NCBI GenBank assembly: GCA_002699335.1
Contig: PACG01000153.1
Coordinates: 11,415 to 28,188, forward strand
DNA from: Candidatus Poribacteria bacterium
GTDB taxonomy: Bacteria; Poribacteria; WGA-4E; UBA9662
Length of the DNA: 16,774 bases
Reading direction: 5' to 3'
The first letter of the stretch is position 1. Each line of letters opens with the position of its first letter. Positions 7,132-13,888 of the stretch are shown piece by piece. Made by a program: the position numbers and the translations under genes. Under the pieces are notes generated by a model. The model ran no database searches. It saw only the letters and a list, made by a program, of their open reading frames with translations, and was not told the DNA's origin.

Positions 7132-7323
7132 CTTTAGTAAGGCACGTTCCCGAAGGACAGTTTTAATTCTAGCAATATCTCTTCGTACTTTCTTAATTTG
7201 CGAATGATCTTCAATTTGCGCTAGCCGACTACGAAATTTGAGATTAAACAAATTCTCTTTTAAGTCCTGAATTTCGCCTTGAAGCTCCTCATCGGATCTA
7301 GCCCGAATTTCGTTCGCGGTCAT
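7120..7323 (-). CDS. rpmC: 50S ribosomal protein L29 (uL29)
   Basis: This 67-residue two-helix protein at the tunnel exit forms part of the docking site for the signal recognition particle and trigger factor. It starts MTANEIRARSDEELQGEIQDLKENLFNLKFR; the LFNLRF-type core and the RRDIARIKTVLRER end are the family signature. The ATG at 7321-7323 has AAGG about 9 nt ahead. The last codons (PLA plus TGA) come from one arm of the 10 bp inverted repeat that extends into the spacer, so the native C-terminus may have been rewritten. It lies 37 nt after rplP. Confidence 0.97.
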   Translation of the reverse strand: MTANEIRARSDEELQGEIQDLKENLFNLKFRSRLAQIEDHSQIKKVRRDIARIKTVLRERALLKPLA

Positions 7324-7348
7324 CTTTTTTACCTTTTAGTTGAGTTTT

Positions 7349-7369
7349 TCCCAATCAAAATTAGGACAT
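7349..7369 (-). repeat. Short imperfect palindrome, family B copy 2, overlapping the rplP stop codon
   Basis: The minus strand reads ATGTCCTAATTTTGATTGGGA. CCTAAT can pair with ATTGGG (with one G-U) around a UUUG loop. The TAA stop of rplP (7361-7363) is inside the left arm. Confidence 0.55.
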
Positions 7370-7771
7370 GCGTGTCACAAAGCGAGTTTTAAAGGGCAAC
7401 TTATGCGCAGCTAGACGCATTGCTTCACGCGCTATATCTTCTGGTACTCCGCTCAACTCGTAGAGAATACGTCCGGGTTTAATGACATCCACCCAGTATT
7501 CCGGAACCCCTTTCCCACTTCCCATCCGGGTTTCAGCTGCTTTTTTAGTGATCGGTTTGTGAGGAAAAACTTTAAGCCAAACTTTTCCCCCTCGACGAAC
7601 ATATCGCGTCATTGCTACACGAGCTGCTTCGATCTGGCGGCTAGTCAGCCAACCCGACTCTAGAGCCTGCAAGCCGTGTTCACCAAAAGTGATCTGAGAT
7701 CCTTTCATTGGAATCCCGCGACGTCGGCCTTTTTGCACTTTACGATACTTAGTACGCTTTGGCATTAGCAT
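7361..7771 (-). CDS. rplP: 50S ribosomal protein L16 (uL16)
   Basis: This 136-residue large-subunit protein lies close to the A-site tRNA and peptidyl transferase centre and is required for late 50S assembly. The start [19 protein letters not shown] is the family start. Further blocks are [32 protein letters not shown] (about 34-65), [17 protein letters not shown] and [25 protein letters not shown] lies 7-8 nt before the ATG at 7769-7771. The stop codon lies inside a short spacer repeat (7349-7369). It follows rpsC by 125 nt. Confidence 0.98.
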   Translation of the reverse strand: MLMPKRTKYRKVQKGRRRGIPMKGSQITFGEHGLQALESGWLTSRQIEAARVAMTRYVRRGGKVWLKVFPHKPITKKAAETRMGSGKGVPEYWVDVIKPGRILYELSGVPEDIAREAMRLAAHKLPFKTRFVTRMS

Positions 7772-7787
7772 ATAATTTTCTCCCTTT

Positions 7788-7808
7788 TCCGATCAAGCCG
7801 GTATACAT
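7788..7808 (-). repeat. Diverged family B palindrome in the rpsC-rplP spacer
   Basis: The minus strand reads ATGTATACCGGCTTGATCGGA, which aligns with the ATGTCCCnACTTGATTGGGGA consensus. A short CCGG/UCGG stem closes the same CUUGA loop seen in the copy at 8747. It is the weakest member of the set. Confidence 0.4.
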
Positions 7809-7896
7809 TCGCGAAGAGCCAAAGCGTAGACAGATACTCTAGTTAGGGAAACAACAGGACGTCCCCCGCTACTTGCCGTCGTGCTCCTCGCACAAT

Positions 7897-8691
7897 CTAC
7901 CTATCTCGATTACCTCCACGGCGGTCGGATCTTCTATCAGGACGTCCAAAATCTCCAGTCCCTCTTCTACTACTGCGACTATCACCTAAACGACGACCAC
8001 CAGGTCCTCGTCCACGGCCACCACTTCGAGCTTGTCTTTGGCTTTCCTCTCTTTGTTCAAATGGATCGCCAATAATTTCACCTTTGAAAATCCAGGCCTT
8101 GACCCCTATTTTGCCGTAGGTGGTCATGGCTTCAGCAAAACCATAATCGATATCTGCCCGCAGTGTGTGGAGAGGAACACGCCCTACGATAGCAGATTCA
8201 TTTCGTGCCATCTCGGCGCCACCAAGCCGTCCGCCAACGGCAATCTTTACTCCTTCGGCTCCGGCTCGCTTTGAATTCTCTAAATTCTTTTTAATCGCCT
8301 GTCTAAAATTGGATCGACGTTCGAGTTGTAGTGCGACCGTTTCTGCTACCAGTTGGGCGTTAAGTTCTGGCCGTTTGACCTCTTGAACTTCAACCCTAAC
8401 CGGCTTTCCAACTAGATTTTCCAAGTTCTTTTGTAGTTTGTCAGATTCTGTGCCATGCCTACCGATCACGACCCCCGGCCTAGCAGTATGGATAGTAGCC
8501 GTCGTTCGATTCGCAATACGCTCAATTTCAACCTTGGCAATGCCAGCTCGAGAGAGGTGTTCCTTAATAAATTTGCGAATATTGAGATCCTCGTTTAGCC
8601 ATTGGGCGTATTCCTGGCTATTAAACCATTTCGAGTCCCAAGTTTCTAGAATACCTAAACGCAATCCACGCGGATGTGTTTTCTGTCCCAT
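7897..8691 (-). CDS. rpsC: 30S ribosomal protein S3 (uS3) with Arg/Gly-rich C-terminal tail
   Basis: S3 lines the mRNA entry tunnel and acts with S4 and S5 as the ribosomal helicase. The frame is open to 8757, but the family start [14 protein letters not shown] lies at the ATG 8689-8691, with GAGGAG 9 nt ahead, giving 264 residues. The KH domain ([18 protein letters not shown], about 74-91) and the second domain ([36 protein letters not shown]) are intact. From about residue 208 a 57-residue tail holds 17 arginines in RGG/DRR-type repeats. Many S3 proteins end near 210-235, so the tail is longer and more basic than usual, and is probably disordered. Confidence 0.97.
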   Translation of the reverse strand: MGQKTHPRGLRLGILETWDSKWFNSQEYAQWLNEDLNIRKFIKEHLSRAGIAKVEIERIANRTTATIHTARPGVVIGRHGTESDKLQKNLENLVGKPVRVEVQEVKRPELNAQLVAETVALQLERRSNFRQAIKKNLENSKRAGAEGVKIAVGGRLGGAEMARNESAIVGRVPLHTLRADIDYGFAEAMTTYGKIGVKAWIFKGEIIGDPFEQREESQRQARSGGRGRGPGGRRLGDSRSSRRGTGDFGRPDRRSDRRGGNRDR

Positions 8692-8700
8692 TGACTTTGT

Positions 8701-8706
8701 CTCCTC
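8701..8706 (-). promoter_or_regulatory. Ribosome binding site deciding the rpsC start
   Basis: The minus strand reads GAGGAG, 9 nt before the ATG at 8689-8691. It rules in the MGQKTHP start; the longer open frame would run through the spacer repeat at 8747. Confidence 0.75.
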
Positions 8707-8746
8707 AATTAATTTCGCTTGGTTGAGTGGCGACTGTGACCCGGAT

Positions 8747-8767
8747 TCCCCAATCAAGTCGGGACAT
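8747..8767 (-). repeat. Short palindrome, family B copy 3 (rplV-rpsC spacer)
   Basis: The minus strand reads ATGTCCCGACTTGATTGGGGA. CCCGA pairs with UUGGG (one G-U) around a CUUGA loop, the best-formed hairpin of the family. It lies 7 nt from the family A stem-loop at 8775. Confidence 0.6.
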
Positions 8768-8774
8768 ACCCTCC

Positions 8775-8816
8775 AGTAGCCAATTAATGAAGTTAGAAAA
8801 CAAAAAACTGACCACT
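8775..8816 (-). repeat. Stem-loop repeat, family A copy 3 (rplV-rpsC spacer)
   Basis: AGTAGCCA (8775-8782) faces TGACCACT (8809-8816). In mRNA AGUGGUCA pairs with UGGCUACU over all 8 positions, two of them G-U, so the arm differs from the copy at 6629 but pairing is kept. The loop is 26 nt. Confidence 0.6.
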
Positions 8817-8882
8817 AATCAATAGCATCTGGCCTGATCATAAAATCGCGATTGTACTTATACGAGCAAAGAGAATAATCCT

Positions 8883-9245
8883 CTACACCGAATCTTCGGT
8901 ATCTAAATCCCGGTCCATGTCTAACTCAACTGTGATGTGACACTTTCGTTTCAGAATCCGGTGTGCCATCCCTCGAGCACGTGGACGAATCCACCGACGA
9001 GTCATACCCTCATCGACCCAAATTCGCTTAATGAATAGATCTTGTGTGTCTAGATCAGATAATGTCTGTTGTGCATTCGCGATTGCCGACCGGATTAGTT
9101 TGTGGACCACCGGTGAGACCGCTTTATACATAAATGACAGCTGATCCAGCGCATCTTCCACATACAGACCACGAACCAGATCTGCTACCAACCGCGCTTT
9201 ACGCGGGGCCACTGATACGTTTTTAATACTTGCATGTGCAACCAT
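8883..9245 (-). CDS. rplV: 50S ribosomal protein L22 (uL22)
   Basis: This 120-residue protein, with its long beta-hairpin, lines the peptide exit tunnel with L4. It starts MVAHASIKNVSVAPRKARLVADLVRG, the family start. The tunnel hairpin region follows VDEGMTRRWIRPRARGMAHRILKRKCHITVEL (about 77-109), including the conserved RxxPRARGxA residues. A short acidic tail (DMDRDLDTEDSV) ends the protein and is not a family feature. The ATG at 9243-9245 has AAGGAG at a rather long distance (about 12 nt). It lies 41 nt after rpsS; a 191 nt spacer with two repeats separates it from rpsC. Confidence 0.98.
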   Translation of the reverse strand: MVAHASIKNVSVAPRKARLVADLVRGLYVEDALDQLSFMYKAVSPVVHKLIRSAIANAQQTLSDLDTQDLFIKRIWVDEGMTRRWIRPRARGMAHRILKRKCHITVELDMDRDLDTEDSV

Positions 9246-9286
9246 ATTTGATAACTAACTCCTTCGCCACAATCCTATCGTGTTGC

Positions 9287-9538
9287 TTAGTGCATTCTGA
9301 ACGTTCGTGTTGGAGCGAATTCACCTAGTTTATGTCCAACCATATTTTCTGAAATATAAACCGGGAAGAACTTACTACCGTTGTGAATTGCCAATGTATG
9401 TCCTACAAACTCAGGAGAAATCATCGACCGCCGTGACCAGGTGCGAATCACACGTTTCGTTCCTGACATATTCATCTGATCAATCTTCTTCAAGAGTTTC
9501 GGATCTACATATGGTCCTTTTTTTAGGGAACGTGGCAT
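9287..9538 (-). CDS. rpsS: 30S ribosomal protein S19 (uS19), slightly shortened C-terminus
   Basis: This small-subunit head protein forms a complex with S13 near the A-site tRNA. The start [18 protein letters not shown], the [23 protein letters not shown] core and [13 protein letters not shown] near the end are all family signatures. It has 83 residues, about nine fewer than the common 92: after TRTFR the chain ends M-H-stop instead of the usual GH plus a basic tail. Neither alternative frame restores that tail. AAGGAG lies 8 nt before the ATG at 9536-9538. The spacer to rplB is 16 nt. Confidence 0.98.
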   Translation of the reverse strand: MPRSLKKGPYVDPKLLKKIDQMNMSGTKRVIRTWSRRSMISPEFVGHTLAIHNGSKFFPVYISENMVGHKLGEFAPTRTFRMH

Positions 9539-9554
9539 AGTAGCGACTCCTTAC

Positions 9555-10379
9555 CTATTTTCTTCTACTCGCAATATAGCGGTTCGACTGCTTATTACGA
9601 TTACGTGTTTTATATCCTTTGGTTGGCACCCCCCAAGGAGTAACCGGATGTCGACCCCCCGAACTTTTTCCTTCGCCACCACCATGCGGATGATCATGGG
9701 GGTTCATTGCTACGCCTCTCACTTTGGGACGACGGCCCAACCAACGAGAACGGCCAGCTTTTCCAATAGTGATGTTTGCATGGTCGCTGTTCCCAACCTG
9801 GCCAATCGTGGCGTAGCATCGACTCAGCACTAGGCGTATTTCTCCCGAGGGTAGTTTCAGACGCGCATACTTCCCTTCTCGTTCCAAAAGTTGTGCGGCT
9901 TCGCCGGCACTTCGCACTAACTGCCCACCTTTCCCCGGTTTCATCTCGATATTATGGATATCGGTTCCAGGAGGAATGCGATCTAACGGCATCGAGTTAC
10001 CAACTCGAATCTCAACATTCGGTCCAGAGTTAAGTGTTTCGCCTACCTTTACCCCCAGTGGCGCAACAATATAACGCTTCTCACCATCCTCGTAGGTGAG
10101 CAATGCGATCCGGGCCGATCTATTGGGATCGTATTCGATTGTCGTCACCGTAGCAGGAATTCCGTATTTATCCCGTTTGAAGTCGATGATTCGATATCGG
10201 CGTTTGTGCCCCCCTCCTCGACGTCGCACCGTAATCCGACCATCAGCATTCCGACCGGCATAACTCTTTTTACCTTTAGTCAGCGATTTTTCAGGTCTGC
10301 TTCTGGTGATCTCTTCAAAGCTATGCCCCGTCATTGTCCGACGGCTAGGCGTTACCGGTTTGTAGTTTTTGACTGCCAT
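9555..10379 (-). CDS. rplB: 50S ribosomal protein L2 (uL2)
   Basis: This 274-residue protein is one of the most conserved in the large subunit, needed for subunit association and peptidyl transfer. Visible in order are the N-terminal [42 protein letters not shown] (about 48-70), the OB/SH3 domain with [24 protein letters not shown], and the conserved [21 protein letters not shown] with the catalytically implicated histidine. A GGAG lies 6 nt before the ATG at 10377-10379. Upstream is a short family B palindrome, 40 nt from rplW. Confidence 0.99.
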   Translation of the reverse strand: MAVKNYKPVTPSRRTMTGHSFEEITRSRPEKSLTKGKKSYAGRNADGRITVRRRGGGHKRRYRIIDFKRDKYGIPATVTTIEYDPNRSARIALLTYEDGEKRYIVAPLGVKVGETLNSGPNVEIRVGNSMPLDRIPPGTDIHNIEMKPGKGGQLVRSAGEAAQLLEREGKYARLKLPSGEIRLVLSRCYATIGQVGNSDHANITIGKAGRSRWLGRRPKVRGVAMNPHDHPHGGGEGKSSGGRHPVTPWGVPTKGYKTRNRNKQSNRYIASRRK

Positions 10380-10393
10380 CTTGAACTCCTCTC

Positions 10394-10414
10394 TCCCCGA
10401 TTAAGTTGGGGACA
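10394..10414 (-). repeat. Short palindrome, family B copy 4 (rplW-rplB spacer)
   Basis: The minus strand reads TGTCCCCAACTTAATCGGGGA. CCCC pairs with GGGG across a CUUAA-type loop. It lies 3 nt from the rplB Shine-Dalgarno. Confidence 0.6.
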
Positions 10415-10418
10415 AGTT

Positions 10419-10724
10419 CTAAATACTATCGAAAATCGGGATTGTCTCACCTTTTCTCAGCGTAATAATCGCCTTTTTGTAGTGAGGAGTACGACCGCGA
10501 TTGACGCGCATCAGCCTACCTTTCGGTTTTCCTCGAATATTCATAGTACGAATAGATCTAATTTTCCCCTTTAAATCAAATATCTCTTCTGCGGCTTCCT
10601 GAATCTGGTTCTTGCTGGCTGTTCGATCAACGACAAACGTAAACTTAGGTGAATCCATTTCACGTAACAGAGAACTCTTCTCCGTCAGAAGTGGTCGTTT
10701 GATAATCTTATAGGGGTCAACCAT
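10419..10724 (-). CDS. rplW: 50S ribosomal protein L23 (uL23)
   Basis: This 101-residue protein at the tunnel exit is the docking site of trigger factor and signal recognition particle. It begins MVDPYKIIKRPLLTEKSSLLRE; the YKIIxRPLxTEKS block, the FxVDRxASKxQIxxAxE motif (about 29-45) and VRTMNxxGKPKR-like residues (IRTMNIRGKPKGRLMR) identify it. The ATG at 10722-10724 has GAGGAT 5 nt ahead. It lies 29 nt after rplD. Confidence 0.97.
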   Translation of the reverse strand: MVDPYKIIKRPLLTEKSSLLREMDSPKFTFVVDRTASKNQIQEAAEEIFDLKGKIRSIRTMNIRGKPKGRLMRVNRGRTPHYKKAIITLRKGETIPIFDSI

Positions 10725-10753
10725 AATTAATCCTCAACTTATTAGCGCCGCGA

Positions 10754-11383
10754 CTACACCTGCGTAAATTTCCGTTCTAATTTCTGGATGGCACTTTCTG
10801 TCAGAACAAGATTATCATGCCAAAGTACTTGATACACATTGAGTAGATCCCAAACGCAACTATTAACTCCTGGAATATTTCGTGTCGAAAGATAGATGTT
10901 TGGATCGTTATCGCCCAGTACGATCAAAGCCTTTCCATCTGTATCCAATGCTTTTAATAAGCCAACTACATCCTTAGTTCTTGGGGTTTCCATCCCAAAG
11001 TCTTCGATCAGCTTGCAAGATTCGCTTTGCAACTTATCTGCCAGAGCAGAATGTAACCCTAACCGACGAACTTTTTTGGGTAGGTACTGACGATAACTTC
11101 GAGGTTGAGGGCCAAAAGCAACGCCACCATGGACACGAGTTGGCGATTTTGCATCTCCTGCTCTCGCTCGTCCTGTACCTTTTTGGCGATACAACTTACG
11201 CCCACTTCCCTTAACTTCACTTCTGGTTTTAGTTGAAGCGTTTCCCTGTCGCTGATTGGCCAGATAAGCCACGACACATTGGTGAATAACACCCTGATTT
11301 ACTTCAGCATCACTAAACACCGCTGGCACATCTTGTTGCCGTACAGCATCTCCAGATTGATTATAGACATCCAAGGTTGACAT
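10754..11383 (-). CDS. rplD: 50S ribosomal protein L4 (uL4)
   Basis: This 209-residue protein has a long loop lining the exit tunnel; in E. coli L4 also represses the S10 operon through its leader. The family block is NQRQGNASTKTRSEVKGSGRKLYRQKGTGRARAGDAKSPTRVHGGVAFGPQPRSYRQYLPKKVRRLGLHSALADK (about 43-118). The C-terminal Rossmann-like half is typical. The ATG at 11381-11383 has a GAGGT 9 nt upstream, and this Shine-Dalgarno lies in one arm of a family B palindrome (11393-11414), so structure there could affect initiation. It lies 60 nt after rplC. Confidence 0.98.
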   Translation of the reverse strand: MSTLDVYNQSGDAVRQQDVPAVFSDAEVNQGVIHQCVVAYLANQRQGNASTKTRSEVKGSGRKLYRQKGTGRARAGDAKSPTRVHGGVAFGPQPRSYRQYLPKKVRRLGLHSALADKLQSESCKLIEDFGMETPRTKDVVGLLKALDTDGKALIVLGDNDPNIYLSTRNIPGVNSCVWDLLNVYQVLWHDNLVLTESAIQKLERKFTQV

Positions 11384-11392
11384 AAAACTTGC

Positions 11393-11414
11393 ACCTCAAA
11401 TTAATTGGGGAAAT
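11393..11414 (-). repeat. Family B palindrome, copy 5, containing the rplD Shine-Dalgarno
   Basis: The minus strand carries CCCCAATTAATTTGAGG. CCCC/GAGG-type arms pair with a mismatch. The GAGG arm is the Shine-Dalgarno of rplD, 9 nt before the ATG. Confidence 0.5.
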
Positions 11415-11443
11415 CCTAAGCTTATTAGCAATACAACCCCTGC

Positions 11444-12082
11444 TTATTTTGTTCCCTTAACAGCTTGGCGAATCATCAGTAATCCATTCCGAGGTCCAGG
11501 AATTGCTCCTTTAACAACGAGTAAATTTCTATCAGCGTATACTCTAACCACCTGGAGATTCTGTACTGTCCTTCGTTTATTCCCGTAGCGGCCAGGCATT
11601 TTGACCCCTTTGAAAACCTTTCCTGGCCAAGCACTTTGTCCAATTGAACCACCATGTCGCAAAACCTGCTCGTCACCATGCGAAGCTCTTCCACCTTTAA
11701 ATCCCCAACGCTTTACAACTCCGGCGAAGCCGCGGCCCTTGGAAGTTCCTGTAATATCGACCAGATCACCTTCAGTAAACAGGCCTGCATCGATGGTGGC
11801 GCCAACTACTAAACCTTCTAAGTCAGCGACCCGGAATTCACGAAGATAGCGTTGTGAGTCCACACCCGCTTTCTTGAAATGCCCCTGTTTGGGTTGGTTC
11901 AGCTTATTTGCCTTTTTAGCACCAAAACCGAGTTGGACTGCATTGTACCCTTCCCGATCTTCAGTTTTAATTTGAACAATCGGGCATGGTCCCGCTTCTA
12001 TCACCGTTGCCGGAATTACCTCTCCTGACTCATCGAAGATCTGAGTCATACTAATCTTTTTACCTAAAAGCCCATCAACCAT
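11444..12082 (-). CDS. rplC: 50S ribosomal protein L3 (uL3)
   Basis: This early assembly protein has an internal loop reaching toward the peptidyl transferase centre. The frame is open four codons further (TTG at 12092-12094), but the family start MVDGLLGKKISMTQIF begins at the ATG 12080-12082, 6 nt after a GGAG that overlaps that TTG. From here it has 212 residues. Key blocks are GKGFxGVxKRxGFxGG (here SKGRGFAGVVKRWGFKGG) and GSIGQSAWPGKVFKGVKMPGRYG with the conserved glutamine. The segment SHGDEQVLRHGG is unlike the common SHGSxxxxRxxG. It follows rpsJ by 121 nt. Confidence 0.97.
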   Translation of the reverse strand: MVDGLLGKKISMTQIFDESGEVIPATVIEAGPCPIVQIKTEDREGYNAVQLGFGAKKANKLNQPKQGHFKKAGVDSQRYLREFRVADLEGLVVGATIDAGLFTEGDLVDITGTSKGRGFAGVVKRWGFKGGRASHGDEQVLRHGGSIGQSAWPGKVFKGVKMPGRYGNKRRTVQNLQVVRVYADRNLLVVKGAIPGPRNGLLMIRQAVKGTK

Positions 12083-12088
12083 ATCCGT

Positions 12089-12092
12089 CTCC
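12089..12092 (-). promoter_or_regulatory. Ribosome binding site deciding the rplC start
   Basis: The minus strand reads GGAG, six nucleotides before the ATG at 12080-12082. An in-frame TTG overlapping it would place the start inside the Shine-Dalgarno, so the ATG is preferred. Confidence 0.7.
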
Positions 12093-12123
12093 AAATCTCA
12101 ACAGTGAATTCTCAACTCTTATT

Positions 12124-12162
12124 TTAGTAGTCGGCTAGTGGAAATGAAGAAACTGCTACTAA
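12124..12162 (-). repeat. Stem-loop repeat, family A copy 1 (rpsJ-rplC spacer)
   Basis: TTAGTAG (12124-12130) and CTACTAA (12156-12162) are perfect 7 bp complements with a 25 nt loop. The right end ACTGCTACTAAT is followed by CTGACCGCTAAT at 12167, again a partial tandem copy. No U-tract follows. Confidence 0.6.
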
Positions 12163-12203
12163 TCCCTGACCGCTAATTCAGTTGCAGGCGACATCTTTAT
12201 ATT

Positions 12204-12515
12204 TTATAGTATCTTAATATTGACATCTACACCTGGGGGTAAATCCAGTCGCATGAGCGCATCTACAGTTTTGGGTGCAGTTTCCAGAATATCAAGTAGG
12301 CGCATGTGAATTCGCATCTCAAACTGCTCACGCGATTTTTTATTGACAAAAGTTGATCGTTGAACAGTCCAAATGTGTCTCTTTGTTGGCAGTGGCACCG
12401 GGCCTGCCACGACGGCACCAGTATGTTTAGCAGTGTCAACAATTTGCTTCGCTGATTGGTCAAGCAACCGTGAGTCAAAAGCCTTCAAACGAATGCGAAT
12501 TTTCTGATTGTCCAT
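12204..12515 (-). CDS. rpsJ: 30S ribosomal protein S10 (uS10 / NusE)
   Basis: This 103-residue small-subunit head protein also pairs with NusB in transcription antitermination. It reads [31 protein letters not shown] (about 4-34), [39 protein letters not shown] (about 38-76), and ends [12 protein letters not shown], all family signatures. The ATG at 12513-12515 has GAGGG about 5 nt ahead. It is the first gene of the S10 operon, separated from tuf by 88 nt that contain a perfect palindrome. The distance from palindrome to start (about 40 nt) is short for a long leader. Confidence 0.99.
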   Translation of the reverse strand: MDNQKIRIRLKAFDSRLLDQSAKQIVDTAKHTGAVVAGPVPLPTKRHIWTVQRSTFVNKKSREQFEMRIHMRLLDILETAPKTVDALMRLDLPPGVDVNIKIL

Positions 12516-12556
12516 TTATTCCCTCGGTCTCCTGCAACCTCCTAAACTAACGCAAC

Positions 12557-12590
12557 AAAAGCTGTAGAGACATATGTCTCTACAGCTTTT
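12557..12590. terminator. Perfect 34 nt palindrome between tuf and rpsJ (likely bidirectional terminator)
   Basis: The arm AAAAGCTGTAGAGACAT is followed by its exact reverse complement, giving a 17 bp self-complementary hairpin with essentially no spacer. On the tuf-to-rpsJ strand four Us (UUUUG) follow it, and on the other strand five. It begins 13 nt after the tuf stop, so it is placed as an end for str-operon transcripts. The U-tracts are short, so attenuation rather than full termination is possible. GTAGAGAC-type palindromes also occur as dispersed repeats in some bacteria. Confidence 0.6.
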
Positions 12591-12603
12591 TAAGTGTCTT
12601 GTT

Positions 12604-13803
12604 CTATTTAGTAACCTGTGTAACGACACCAGAACCAACGGTTTTTCCGCCCTCGCGGATGGCAAAACGGAGTTGCTCTTCCATAGCAATTGGCTTGGTG
12701 AGTTCGACTGTAATTGTAATGTTATCACCCGGCATTACCATTTCGACACCTTCGGGCAAGTTCATAACGCCAGTGACATCCGTAGTCCGGAAGTAGAACT
12801 GCGGACGATAACCGTTAAAGAATGGAGTATGTCGTCCGCCTTCGTCTTTGCCTAAGATGTAGATCTCAGCTTGAAAGTCAGTGTGTGGCGTAATCGAACC
12901 AGGCAGCGCTAATACTTGACCCCGTTCGACTTCCTCCCTGTCTACCCCACGAATCAGAATCCCCGCATTGTCACCTGCTTGACCGCGGTCAAGATTTTTA
13001 CGGAACATTTCAATTCCTGTCACGACAGTTGATTGGGTATCTTTAAGCCCGACGATTTCGACGTTATCAGAAAGATTCACTACTCCGCGTTCGATTCGAC
13101 CTGTTACCACAGTACCACGACCGGAGATGGTAAAAATATCTTCTATCGGCATCAAATACGGTCGGTCAACATCTCGTTCTGGCTCAGGAATATAAGCGTC
13201 GACCTCTTCCATTAGTTGGAGTATCGTCTGGCAGGCCTCATTGTCTGGATCCCCCTCGGCCTCCATAGCCTCTAACGCGGAGCCAACAACAATTGGAATA
13301 TCATCACCGGGGAAATCATATTCGTCCAGCAGTTCTCTGACTTCCATTTCGACTAATTCGATCAGTTCCTCATCGTCGACCATGTCGGCTTTGTTCAAGA
13401 AAACAGCCAGATTCGGCACGTTTACCTGACGAGCCAACAATACGTGTTCACGTGTTTGCGGCATTGGGCCGTCAGCCGCAGAAACGACCAAAATTGCGCC
13501 GTCCATTTGTGCTGCCCCCGTGATCATATTTTTGATATAGTCGGCGTGGCCAGGGCAATCGACGTGGGCATAGTGGCGATTCTCAGTCTCGTACTCAACA
13601 TGAGCGGTATTGATGGTGATCCCCCGTTCCTTCTCTTCAGGAGCTGCATCAATTTCTTCATAGGTCCTAACGTACTCTTTCTCCATAGTTTGTGAGAGTA
13701 CCATGGTGATAGCGGTAGTCAGCGTTGTTTTTCCATGGTCCACATGACCAATTGTGCCAATATTAACATGAGGCTTACTTCGATCAAAATCTTCTTTAGC
13801 CAT
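12604..13803 (-). CDS. tuf: Elongation factor Tu (EF-Tu)
   Basis: This GTPase delivers aminoacyl-tRNA to the A-site. It has 399 residues. The G motifs are GHVDHGKT (19-26), DCPGH (82-86), NKAD (137-140) and SAL (175-177). The [19 protein letters not shown] block and the C-terminal beta-barrel [17 protein letters not shown] show a complete factor. AAGGAG lies about 9 nt before the ATG at 13801-13803. It lies 85 nt after fusA, and its stop is close to a terminator-like palindrome. The symbol tuf is used because a second copy cannot be judged from this window. Confidence 0.99.
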   Translation of the reverse strand: MAKEDFDRSKPHVNIGTIGHVDHGKTTLTTAITMVLSQTMEKEYVRTYEEIDAAPEEKERGITINTAHVEYETENRHYAHVDCPGHADYIKNMITGAAQMDGAILVVSAADGPMPQTREHVLLARQVNVPNLAVFLNKADMVDDEELIELVEMEVRELLDEYDFPGDDIPIVVGSALEAMEAEGDPDNEACQTILQLMEEVDAYIPEPERDVDRPYLMPIEDIFTISGRGTVVTGRIERGVVNLSDNVEIVGLKDTQSTVVTGIEMFRKNLDRGQAGDNAGILIRGVDREEVERGQVLALPGSITPHTDFQAEIYILGKDEGGRHTPFFNGYRPQFYFRTTDVTGVMNLPEGVEMVMPGDNITITVELTKPIAMEEQLRFAIREGGKTVGSGVVTQVTK

Positions 13804-13845
13804 TAATAAAACTCCTTAAAAGATAGATAGTTGGACAAATAATGC

Positions 13846-13871
13846 ACAGGCTCAGCTTAAAAGTGACCTGT
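13846..13871 (-). repeat. Hairpin in the fusA-tuf spacer
   Basis: ACAGG (13846-13850) and CCTGT (13867-13871), continued by TCA/TGA with one bulged base, give an 8 bp stem and a 9 nt loop. No U-tract follows on the minus strand, so a terminator is not supported; it may be a processing or pause site. Confidence 0.35.
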
Positions 13872-13888
13872 TCAACGAGTTAGCTAAG

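Noticed and set aside
7897..8070. Arg/Gly-rich tail of S3 as a separate small gene
   Set aside because: It is continuous in frame with S3 and has no start site of its own.
8692..8757. N-terminal extension of S3
   Set aside because: It runs through a spacer repeat; the MGQKTHP start with GAGGAG upstream is the family start.
12083..12094. Four-codon extension of L3 from a TTG
   Set aside because: The TTG overlaps the Shine-Dalgarno of the next ATG, which gives the family start.
13846..13871. fusA-tuf hairpin as a rho-independent terminator
   Set aside because: No U-tract follows on the transcribed strand, and tuf is expected to be co-transcribed.
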